Source: Aquimarina brevivitae (GTDB lineage: Bacteria > Bacteroidota > Bacteroidia > Flavobacteriales > Flavobacteriaceae). From it: DNA of 64,000 nucleotides. The notes under the pieces were generated by a model. That model was not told where the DNA came from, ran no database searches, and saw only the letters and a program-made list of their open reading frames with translations. The stretch is taken from the NCBI RefSeq assembly GCF_004216895.1, contig NZ_SGXE01000001.1, positions 62,001-126,000 on the forward strand, written 5' to 3'. The first letter of the stretch is position 1. Each line of letters opens with the position of its first letter. This document shows positions 28,553-35,871 of the stretch, piece by piece. Both the position numbers and the translations under genes were made by a program.

Positions 28553-29386
28553 ATGATAAAAAATATCCTTGTACCCACGGATTTTTCTGAACAGGCACAA
28601 AGCGCTCTAAATGTTGCGGCTCAGATTGCCCGTAAGAACAATGCAAAAATCTACTTGCTACATATATTAGAGCTGCCTTTACACCTAACCGATCTAATGG
28701 CATCTAGCAATCCTGCACCTGCACCTGAAGCTATATTCTTTATGAAGCACGCACATAATAAATTTGAAGAAATGCTTGCCGAAGAGAATTTAAAAGGACT
28801 TGAGATTGAAGAAACAGTAAGTTTTGAAGGGGTAATGGAAGGTATCATTGAATCTAGCGAAAAAAATAATGCCGATATTATCATAATGGGATCACACGGA
28901 TCCTCTGGATTTGAAGAACTTTTTATCGGGTCTAACGCCGAAAAGATTGTAAGAACTTCAAAAGTACCTGTATTGGTCGTCAAAGAAGATTGCGACATTT
29001 ACGGCATTGAAAACTTTGTGTACGCTACTAACTTTGATGATGAGGACAAACCATCTTTAAAGTCCGCTAATGATTTTGCTAAGCTCATCGGTGCAAAACA
29101 GCATTTAGTATGGGTTAATACCGCCAATGGTTTTAAAACTACCCACGACATCCATGAAAAAATGGATAAATTCTTAGAGGGCATGGACATTGAAAACCAT
29201 ACCTTAAACGTATACAATGATATTTCTGTTGAAAAAGGCATCTTTAATTTTGCGGAATCGATACAGGCTGGATTAATTGGTATAAGCACACACGGAAGAA
29301 GAGGACTTTCCCACTTCATTAATGGCAGCCTAAGTGAAGATGTAGTAAATCACGCAAAACGCCCTGTACTTACTTTTAAGATTTAA
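28553..29386 (+). CDS. Universal stress protein, tandem UspA domains
   Basis: 277 residues with two Usp domains (about 1-145 and 146-277). The nucleotide-binding loop G-x2-G-x9-G-S/T appears in both: GSHGSSGFEELFIGS and THGRRGLSHFINGS. Tandem Usp proteins bind ATP and are linked to stress survival, but the exact role is unknown here. It is a single gene with its own terminator. No clear -7 box was found; an inverted repeat TTACC/GGTAA lies at about 28483-28501 upstream. Confidence 0.9.
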   Translation: MIKNILVPTDFSEQAQSALNVAAQIARKNNAKIYLLHILELPLHLTDLMASSNPAPAPEAIFFMKHAHNKFEEMLAEENLKGLEIEETVSFEGVMEGIIESSEKNNADIIIMGSHGSSGFEELFIGSNAEKIVRTSKVPVLVVKEDCDIYGIENFVYATNFDDEDKPSLKSANDFAKLIGAKQHLVWVNTANGFKTTHDIHEKMDKFLEGMDIENHTLNVYNDISVEKGIFNFAESIQAGLIGISTHGRRGLSHFINGSLSEDVVNHAKRPVLTFKI

Positions 29387-29426
29387 GAACACCTTAAAGA
29401 ACAAATAACAAATTAAACCATTAAGA

Positions 29427-29452
29427 AAAGGAACACTACATTGTGTTCCTTT
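29427..29452 (+). terminator. Terminator after the universal stress gene
   Basis: The stem AAAGGAACAC pairs with GTGTTCCTTT around a 6-base loop and is followed by GTTTTTTT. Confidence 0.88.
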
Positions 29453-29551
29453 GTTTTTTTAATAAACCTTTTTAATTTGAATGACAATACCTTAAACTCC
29501 CGATTTAGTATTCCGCTTTAGTATAATGACTCTTATTTATGGGTACAAAAA

Positions 29552-29578
29552 AAGGAACTCACATTGCTGCAGTTCCTT
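29552..29578 (-). terminator. Terminator of the tRNA-Gln gene
   Basis: The stem AAGGAACT / AGTTCCTT (8 bp) closes an 11-base loop. The minus strand continues with seven T. It lies 12 bases after the mature 3' end of the tRNA. Confidence 0.8.
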
Positions 29579-29589
29579 CTTTTGGTATG

Positions 29590-29662
29590 TTGGTCTACTA
29601 GGGCTCGAACCTAGACTCTTCTGGACCAAAACCAGACGTGTTGCCAGTTACACCATAGACCA
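29590..29662 (-). tRNA. tRNA-Gln (anticodon TTG)
   Basis: The minus strand folds as a cloverleaf: acceptor stem TGGTCTA / TAGACCA, an anticodon arm TCTGG-TTTTGGT-CCAGA giving anticodon TTG (Gln), and a T arm containing GGTTCGAGCC. The CCA end is not encoded: the bases after discriminator A are CAT. It is a single, free-standing tRNA gene with its own promoter and terminator. Confidence 0.96.
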
Positions 29663-29679
29663 ATGCTTGATTGCGGGTG

Positions 29680-29710
29680 CAAATTTAATACATTCTTTTA
29701 GGTCTGCAAA
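29680..29710 (-). promoter_or_regulatory. Promoter of tRNA-Gln
   Basis: Minus-strand TTTG (29710-29707) and TAAATTTG (29687-29680) are separated by 19 bases, a full Bacteroidetes promoter, about 18 bases before the tRNA 5' end. Confidence 0.7.
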
Positions 29711-29810
29711 TATTTTTTAAAAAAAATCACATTATTTTTTATCCTTTTGAAAAACAAAGCGCTTAACTAACCGTTTACCAAAAAAAGCAATTAAAAAGTA
29801 TTTTTATTAC

Positions 29811-29818
29811 TAAATTCG
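29811..29818 (+). promoter_or_regulatory. Probable -7 box for the DUF2723 gene
   Basis: TAAATTCG differs from TAnnTTTG by one base and lies about 30 bases before the ATG. Confidence 0.35.
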
Positions 29819-29847
29819 CCACACAATAGATAACAACAAGATCATAT

Positions 29848-32800
29848 ATGGATACTTTCAATTTTTCCAAGTGGAATAAAATTTTGGGGTGGTTTGTTTT
29901 TGCAATAGCACTTTGTGTTTATAGCCTCACCGTAGAACCTACCGCAAGTTTTTGGGATGCTGGAGAATATATCGCAACCTCATCTAAACTACAAGTAGGA
30001 CACCCACCAGGAGCGCCTTTATTTCAAATGATTGGAGCAGCTGCCTCTATTTTTGCAACAGATCCAAGTCAAATTGCGTTTGTGGTGAATATGACTTCCG
30101 CTTTTGCCAGTGCATTTGCCATATTATTTATGTTTTGGTCCATCACCATACTTGTGCGCAAATTAATTCTGGTTGAAGAAGAAATTACAACTTCCAAAGC
30201 CATTGCTGTACTGGGAAGTGGGCTTGTGGGGTCGTTGTCGTTTACCTTTACAGATAGTTTTTGGTTTAATGCTGTTGAAGCCGAGGTATATGCCATGGCC
30301 ACGTGCATCCTTGCTGTTCTTTTTTACCTGGGATTATTGTGGGAACGAGATATGCATAAACCTCGTGGTAACAAATGGTTAATTCTCATTGCATTTATTG
30401 TTGGACTTTCTTTTGGCGTACACTTTATGGGATTACTCTCTATCCCCGCTATTGGTTTACTGTATTACTTTAAAAACTATAAAACTATAACGGCAAAGAA
30501 TTTCATCGTGGCTAATGTAGCTGTGGTAGCAATCTTGCTCTTTATTTTTAAATTGTTACTCCCTTCAACACTCCAATTATTTGGTTGGTTCGAAGTGGTT
30601 TTCGTTAATACATTTGGATTACCCTTTAACTCGGGGACTATATTTTTAGGCATCGTCATTGTAGCTCTATTTTATTACTTACTCAAAATCACAAGAAAAA
30701 AAGAATACCCACTACTTAATACAGTGATTCTTTGTGTGGTCTTTATATTTATTGGTTTTTCTTGCTGGATTATGTTACCAATAAGAGCCAATGCAGGTAC
30801 AGTTATCAATGAAAACAATCCAAATAACGCAAGGGAATTATTAGCGTATTATAATCTAGAGCAGTATCCGGAAACGCATTTATTTTATGGCCCACAGTTT
30901 ACTGAAATATATGCACAATTAGACCCGGACAATCCTTATAAGGATGACAAACCTATCTATGAAAAAAATGAAGAAACGGGTCAATATGAAGTAATTAATG
31001 ATTGGAAAAACGCCAAACAAAATATAGATGATGCACATAAATCCATATTACCTAGGATGTGGAGCACGGAGCACATTGCTAACTATATGGAATATACTGG
31101 CCCTCTAAAATTTAAGATACGCCCGGAATATCAAAGTGAAAATGAATTGCTCACCGCGGTAACTCAATTTAAGCGAGAGTATGCTGTTGGTAAATTGGAC
31201 AATGAAGATTATGACCGATTTTTAAGAGAATTCGGCGAATACCTAATTGTTGAGAAGCCCTCGTTTATAGATAACGTACATTATCTCTTAGAATATCAGA
31301 TGGGATATATGTACTGGCGTTATTTTATGTGGAATTTCGTAGGAAGACAGGATGATGTGCAAGGTCAGGGCTCTGACCTACACGGAAACTGGCTTAGCGG
31401 AATCAATTTTATCGATGTTGCACGATTAGGTTCGCAAGACAATCTACCTAGTGATGCATTAAAAAACAAAGCCAGAAACACCTATTATTTCCTTCCTCTA
31501 TTGTTAGGGCTTTTAGGTTTAGTTTTCCAAGCTACCAGAGACAAGAAAAATTTCTGGATCCTCTTAGTATTCTTTTTATTCACAGGTCTGGCCTTAAAAA
31601 TATATTTAAATGAGCGACCTTATGAACCTAGAGAACGAGATTATGCCTTAGTCGGCTCCTTTTATGTTTTTGCCATATGGATTGGTTTCGGCGTTTATGC
31701 CTTATTTGACCTTCTTCGACATAAGATTAGCGGTAAAATACTAGCACCCGCTGCTACTGTAATTTGTTTGTTAGCAGTACCCGTGCTCTTAGCTGCGCAA
31801 AACTGGGATGATCACGATAGATCTGATCGATACACTGCTCAAGCTATGGCGAAGATGTATCTTCAGTCGTGTCAAGAAGATGCTATCTTATTTACAATTG
31901 GTGATAATGATACCTTCGCGCTTTGGTATGCTCAAGAAATTGAAGGATACAGAACCGATGTACGTACAATTAACACGAGCTTATTTGCTACAGCCTGGTA
32001 TATTGATCAAATGAAAAGAGCTGCGTATGAGAGTAAGCCGATTCCTTCGCAATTTGAACATAAATTCTATGCATACGGTAATAATGATGCTATTTATTAC
32101 AAACCAGTTACCAATGATACTATGCTCATTAAAAATTGGTTGCGTTGGATCGAAACTGATGACAAGCGTACCAAAGGACAGGTAGGCAGTGGTAAATACG
32201 TCAACACTTTCCCTACCCAACATATTAGAATTCCTGTGGATAAGGAAGCAGTACTTAAAAATGGTATAGTTCCTCAGGAAGATGCGGATCTGATTGTAGA
32301 TTATATTGATATTCATCTCAAAGGAAGTATCCTATTTAAAAACAGATTGATGATGTTGGATATTATTGCCAATAACAATTGGGAAAGACCAATATACTTC
32401 ACCGGTGGTAGTTTTGGTGACGATGATTATTTATGGATGAAGGACTATCTACAACTTGATGGGCTAACCTACAAATTGGTACCAATTCGTACTCCTATTG
32501 ACCGTAGAAATCCTTTTGATATGGGTAGGATCGATACAGAAGTGATGTATGAGAATGTAAAAAGCTGGGATTGGGGTAATAGCGAAAGTCCTGATATTTA
32601 TCACGATCCTGAAACTCGAAAAAATGCCATTACCTATAGAAGTAATCTGGCACGCCTGGTTGAAGCATTAATTGCTAAAGGAAAGATAGATAAGGCTAAA
32701 GAAATATTGGATTTGGGGATGGAGAAATTACCCATAGAGTATTATGAATATTATACCCTATTAGAGCCTTATATCAGTGGTTATTATCAAATTGGCGAAA

Positions 32801-33156
32801 AGGAAAAAGCTCGAGAGTTGTGGTCCAAAACTGCAAAAAAATATCAAGAGCAATTAAACTACCTGGGTAGCTTAAATCTCGAAAGGCAATACAACTATGC
32901 AGAAGAGATTGTAACCAACGTAGAACGTTACCGAGGGTTAATCGACCTGTTGCTAATCAATCAAGATAAAGATATGATGGACCAGGAAATCGAAGTCTTT
33001 AATAAACACCTAAGAATGTTCGAAAGGTTGTATTCTACTGAAGAACAGTATGAAGACCCTGAAGTATTACAAAAACAGCAAGAGGAACTTATTAAAGAAT
33101 TTCAGGATACCCAACAAATCCAGGATACGGTAAGCGACTCCTTGTCGGTTCAATAA
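29848..33156 (+). CDS. DUF2723 integral membrane protein, GT-C-like glycosyltransferase (TMEM260-related)
   Basis: 1,102 residues. About ten to twelve membrane helices fill residues 10-330 and 530-630; the rest is soluble and probably periplasmic. The start, SLTVEPTASFWDAGEYIATS, with the conserved Asp/Glu-rich first loop, and the GHPPGAPLFQM motif are hallmarks of DUF2723. The family shares the GT-C fold of protein O-mannosyltransferases; its human member TMEM260 is an O-mannosyltransferase, so protein O-glycosylation in the periplasm is a reasonable guess. Residues ~930-1080 are helical and TPR-like. It is transcribed alone and followed by a terminator. Confidence 0.88.
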   Translation: MDTFNFSKWNKILGWFVFAIALCVYSLTVEPTASFWDAGEYIATSSKLQVGHPPGAPLFQMIGAAASIFATDPSQIAFVVNMTSAFASAFAILFMFWSITILVRKLILVEEEITTSKAIAVLGSGLVGSLSFTFTDSFWFNAVEAEVYAMATCILAVLFYLGLLWERDMHKPRGNKWLILIAFIVGLSFGVHFMGLLSIPAIGLLYYFKNYKTITAKNFIVANVAVVAILLFIFKLLLPSTLQLFGWFEVVFVNTFGLPFNSGTIFLGIVIVALFYYLLKITRKKEYPLLNTVILCVVFIFIGFSCWIMLPIRANAGTVINENNPNNARELLAYYNLEQYPETHLFYGPQFTEIYAQLDPDNPYKDDKPIYEKNEETGQYEVINDWKNAKQNIDDAHKSILPRMWSTEHIANYMEYTGPLKFKIRPEYQSENELLTAVTQFKREYAVGKLDNEDYDRFLREFGEYLIVEKPSFIDNVHYLLEYQMGYMYWRYFMWNFVGRQDDVQGQGSDLHGNWLSGINFIDVARLGSQDNLPSDALKNKARNTYYFLPLLLGLLGLVFQATRDKKNFWILLVFFLFTGLALKIYLNERPYEPRERDYALVGSFYVFAIWIGFGVYALFDLLRHKISGKILAPAATVICLLAVPVLLAAQNWDDHDRSDRYTAQAMAKMYLQSCQEDAILFTIGDNDTFALWYAQEIEGYRTDVRTINTSLFATAWYIDQMKRAAYESKPIPSQFEHKFYAYGNNDAIYYKPVTNDTMLIKNWLRWIETDDKRTKGQVGSGKYVNTFPTQHIRIPVDKEAVLKNGIVPQEDADLIVDYIDIHLKGSILFKNRLMMLDIIANNNWERPIYFTGGSFGDDDYLWMKDYLQLDGLTYKLVPIRTPIDRRNPFDMGRIDTEVMYENVKSWDWGNSESPDIYHDPETRKNAITYRSNLARLVEALIAKGKIDKAKEILDLGMEKLPIEYYEYYTLLEPYISGYYQIGEKEKARELWSKTAKKYQEQLNYLGSLNLERQYNYAEEIVTNVERYRGLIDLLLINQDKDMMDQEIEVFNKHLRMFERLYSTEEQYEDPEVLQKQQEELIKEFQDTQQIQDTVSDSLSVQ

Positions 33157-33168
33157 TGATTTTTATAT

Positions 33169-33191
33169 AAGAGCCTTTTCATAAGGCTCTT
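33169..33191 (+). terminator. Terminator after the DUF2723 gene
   Basis: The stem AAGAGCCTT / AAGGCTCTT has a 5-base loop and is followed by a T-run. The deacetylase ATG is only 11 bases beyond, so some read-through or a hidden promoter must supply that gene. Confidence 0.85.
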
Positions 33192-33201
33192 TTTTTTACA
33201 C

Positions 33202-33876
33202 ATGAAAGGTATTCCAGCAAAAACACCAAAACTCTTGAAATGGCTATTTCCCAAATACCGTTGGAGCTTTGCTGTCGATGCCCAAGATAAAGTGGCTTAC
33301 CTAACCTTTGATGATGGTCCAATTCCTGAAATTACTGAATATGTACTGAAAGAATTAAAAAGATACAATGCCAAAGCCACCTTTTTCTGTATTGGACAAA
33401 ACATAGCAAAACATCCAAATATTTTTTCGGAGATCATAAGCCAAGGACATCAAATAGGCAATCACACCTATGATCATTTAGAAGCTTGGCGCACAGGTAC
33501 TGAAACGTATATTAGTAATGTTCTTTTGTGCCAAGAAGAAATCCAAAAAAACTGGAATAGCACTAAAACTAGTGCGCCAAAATTGTTTAGACCTCCCTAT
33601 GGCCAAATAAGCAAATCAAAATGCACTCAGCTAATTGCCTTAGGATACGAAATAATCCTTTGGGATGTTTTATCTAAAGATTGGGTAACAAATAGAAAAG
33701 AATCCTACTATGTTAATAATGTGATAAAAAACACATTACCGGGTAGTATCATTGTATTTCACGATAGTCTTAAAGCAGAGCGGAATTTAAAAACTACATT
33801 ACCTAGAGTACTTCAAGAACTAGGTAAGCAAGGGTATCGATTTGACCCTATCCCTGTTAAAAGTACTCTTTCATAA
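33202..33876 (+). CDS. Polysaccharide deacetylase family protein (NodB domain, CE4)
   Basis: 224 residues, one NodB domain. CE4 motif 1 is TFDDGP (Asp37/Asp38), motif 2 is HTYDH (His88, His92) and motif 3 is RPPYG (Arg130); the later motif is LWDVLSKDW. The metal-binding and catalytic residues are therefore intact. It should remove N-acetyl groups from a glycan such as peptidoglycan or another amino-sugar polymer. No signal peptide or membrane helix is visible, which is unusual for an enzyme with an extracellular substrate. Its end overlaps the convergent thioredoxin-fold gene by 20 bases. Confidence 0.9.
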   Translation: MKGIPAKTPKLLKWLFPKYRWSFAVDAQDKVAYLTFDDGPIPEITEYVLKELKRYNAKATFFCIGQNIAKHPNIFSEIISQGHQIGNHTYDHLEAWRTGTETYISNVLLCQEEIQKNWNSTKTSAPKLFRPPYGQISKSKCTQLIALGYEIILWDVLSKDWVTNRKESYYVNNVIKNTLPGSIIVFHDSLKAERNLKTTLPRVLQELGKQGYRFDPIPVKSTLS

Positions 33877-34153
33877 TTCCGATTAACGTATTGGCGTCTT
33901 GTTCACCGCTTTGTCGCCAAACCATTTCACCTTTTTTATAGATCATTAAAGTAGGCAAACCTTTAACCCTCAGCGCTGTAGCTAACTCCTCGTTTTTGTC
34001 GACATCGATCTTAATTACTTTACCTCTATCCCCAATTGCAGCAGCCACATCTTTGAGCACTGGGTGCATAGCAGTAGAAGGTTCATTCCACTCTGTGTAA
34101 AAATCTAAGAGTACCGGAATTTCAAGATCAATTAACTCTCCAAACTTCGACAT
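33857..34153 (-). CDS. Thioredoxin-fold protein lacking active-site cysteines
   Basis: 98 residues. The whole thioredoxin fold is recognisable: LLDFYTEW, the cis-Pro loop GLPT (Pro67) and KKGEMVWRQSGEQD. Yet the CxxC site reads W-N-E-P-S (residues 22-26), and there is no cysteine anywhere in the protein. It cannot be a thiol-disulfide oxidoreductase; a chaperone, binding or structural role is more likely. I recall similar cysteine-less proteins in other flavobacteria, so this is probably a conserved family, not decay. It overlaps the deacetylase gene tail-to-tail by 20 bases. Confidence 0.85.
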   Translation of the reverse strand: MSKFGELIDLEIPVLLDFYTEWNEPSTAMHPVLKDVAAAIGDRGKVIKIDVDKNEELATALRVKGLPTLMIYKKGEMVWRQSGEQDANTLIGIMKEYF

Positions 34154-34223
34154 TGTTTATAATTTTAAACCGCTATAAAATCACGATTTTATTAAACACG
34201 GTAAATATACTATTTTATCTTTA

Positions 34224-35468
34224 TTATGCAGTAGGGTTTTTCTTTCTCAATTCAATTACCGTAATTTCCGGCCAGATTCCAACCCGCCCTGGAAATGCGT
34301 GGAAACCAAACCCTCGGTTGACATTCAAATATCTACCCATTTCTGTATACATCCCCGCCCATTGCTTATAGACATACTTCACCGGGCTCCATTTCACAAA
34401 ACCTGGTATTTCTATACCAAATTGAAAACCGTGAGTATGTCCACTTAAGGTAAGATGGTAGTGATCTTCGTGTCTTTTTACTTCATACTCCCAGTGCGAT
34501 GGATCGTGACTTAGCAAAATTTTAAAATCCTCTTTTTCTACCTGTTCTGAAGCCTTAGTTAGATCCCCTGCTTTTTTAAAATTATGCCCCCAATTTTCTA
34601 CTCCAATTACTGCAATACGTTCATTATCCTTTTCTACAAAAACACTTTCATTAAGCAATAATCTGAAATCGATTTTTTGATGTACTTCCTTTATGGCTTC
34701 AAAATTTGCATCCTTAGCCTCTTGTGTTTCCCAAGTTACATATTCACCATAGTCGTGATTTCCTAAAACCGAAAACTTTCCGTGCTTGGGCGTTTTAATT
34801 TTTTTAAAGACATCAATCCAATCATCCATTTCCTCCGCAACTGTATTTACAATATCTCCCGTAAATAGCAATAGGTCCATTTCTTGTTGATTTATAAGAT
34901 CTATAGCATATTCTATTTTGCCTTTTTCATCAAAACTACCAGAATGAATATCTGATATTTGAAGTATTCTATACCCATCGAAGGCATCTGGTAGATCGTC
35001 GAAATCCAACACGTGTGTAATTACCTTATAATTGTATTTCCCCCAAAAAATTCCATGCAACAGCCCTGCAAAGGGGATAGCAGCCACGCCTAAGGCTAAT
35101 TGACTGACAAAAGTTCTTCGATCTGGCATATACTGGGGAGCTTTACCTTGAAAAAAAGTATTGCTTAAATAATTATATCCCGCAACACATACCCTAACGA
35201 TATCTTCGCCAAACATAAATAGCACCAAGATTAGCTTAGGCACTAAAGTGGCAAATAAAAACCCACTAGCCCTTAATGTATATTTGGTAGGGCCTACACT
35301 TCGGTCATAATTGGCAAAAATAAAAATGACGTAGCCTATGATAGCAAGGGATAGTACTAGATAACCTATCTGTATAATTTGATTCTTCGTTATCGTTTTT
35401 ATAGCCTGATAGGCATAAATTTCGATAATTACATATAAGGAAATAAGTATAATCCAACGCATAAACAC
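34224..35468 (-). CDS. Membrane-anchored metallophosphoesterase
   Basis: 414 residues. Three or four hydrophobic helices (residues ~1-100) precede a cytoplasm- or periplasm-exposed calcineurin-like phosphoesterase domain (residues ~145-400). Metal ligands are in ISDIHSG, GDIV, GNHDYG, SHDP and GHTHG. Related YaeI/YkuE-type enzymes act on phospholipid-linked phosphoesters, but the substrate here is unknown. Translation may start at 35468 or at the third residue (35462). A 9-bp hairpin lies directly upstream in the leader. Confidence 0.88.
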   Translation of the reverse strand: MFMRWIILISLYVIIEIYAYQAIKTITKNQIIQIGYLVLSLAIIGYVIFIFANYDRSVGPTKYTLRASGFLFATLVPKLILVLFMFGEDIVRVCVAGYNYLSNTFFQGKAPQYMPDRRTFVSQLALGVAAIPFAGLLHGIFWGKYNYKVITHVLDFDDLPDAFDGYRILQISDIHSGSFDEKGKIEYAIDLINQQEMDLLLFTGDIVNTVAEEMDDWIDVFKKIKTPKHGKFSVLGNHDYGEYVTWETQEAKDANFEAIKEVHQKIDFRLLLNESVFVEKDNERIAVIGVENWGHNFKKAGDLTKASEQVEKEDFKILLSHDPSHWEYEVKRHEDHYHLTLSGHTHGFQFGIEIPGFVKWSPVKYVYKQWAGMYTEMGRYLNVNRGFGFHAFPGRVGIWPEITVIELRKKNPTA

Positions 35469-35482
35469 TAGTCTTTATCTTC

Positions 35483-35506
35483 CACAAAACTATTGGGAGT
35501 TTTGTG
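35483..35506 (-). promoter_or_regulatory. Leader hairpin upstream of the metallophosphoesterase gene
   Basis: A perfect 9-bp stem CACAAAACT / AGTTTTGTG with a 6-base loop ends 14 bases before the ATG. No T-run follows on the minus strand, so it looks like a leader structure, not a terminator. It was seen by eye only. Confidence 0.35.
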
Positions 35507-35632
35507 CTTAGAGTGAACTTTTAAGTTAAAATTAACGCTATTTATAGCTAACTTTATAAGAAATCCAATTTTTTGGAGTTATAGGTATATAATTCTTACT
35601 ATTTTTTTCTTTAGATAAAAAATAATTATTCG

Positions 35633-35640
35633 TACCTTCG
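35633..35640 (+). promoter_or_regulatory. Possible -7 box of the small RNA upstream of polA
   Basis: TACCTTCG differs from TAnnTTTG by one base. It would start transcription near 35647. A -33 is not clear (TTTAG about 18 bases upstream). Confidence 0.35.
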
Positions 35641-35646
35641 TCCCTA

Positions 35647-35777
35647 GCGCCTACAGTACTATGGGCAATTGAATTTGAATTCGTCTATCGTTAAAAATAT
35701 TTAAGATAATTGATAACATAGTTATCAATTTTATTTTGGGGCGAAATGCCGTCAGTCCTTGACGGCATTTCTTTTTT
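35647..35777 (+). ncRNA. Candidate small RNA between the metallophosphoesterase gene and polA
   Basis: The ~400-base gap 35469-35871 contains no convincing gene but two well-formed plus-strand structures. AATTGATAAC / GTTATCAATT (35708-35730) is a perfect 10-bp inverted repeat with a 3-base loop. GAAATGCCGTCA / TGACGGCATTTC (35743-35771) is a perfect 12-bp stem, 5-base loop, followed by six T: a textbook intrinsic terminator. No open frame longer than a few codons lies in it. Together with the near-consensus -7 box this suggests a ~130-nt RNA. Alternatively it is an attenuating leader of polA, whose ATG lies 95 bases beyond. Confidence 0.5.
35743..35777 (+). terminator. Intrinsic terminator upstream of polA
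   Basis: The 12-bp perfect stem with loop GTCCT and TTTTTT tail ends transcription on the plus strand, although no protein gene lies upstream on that strand. Confidence 0.85.
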
Positions 35778-35871
35778 AAGCCATTTAGTAAACTCCTATA
35801 ATATTCTAAATTCGTGTCCATTTTTGGAATTCTAATTTTTATATTGCAATTCATAATTTTTTAAAGCGATC

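Noticed and set aside
29526-29720. A 64-residue plus-strand frame across the tRNA-Gln
   Set aside because: It runs through the tRNA and its terminator on the opposite strand; no sign of coding.
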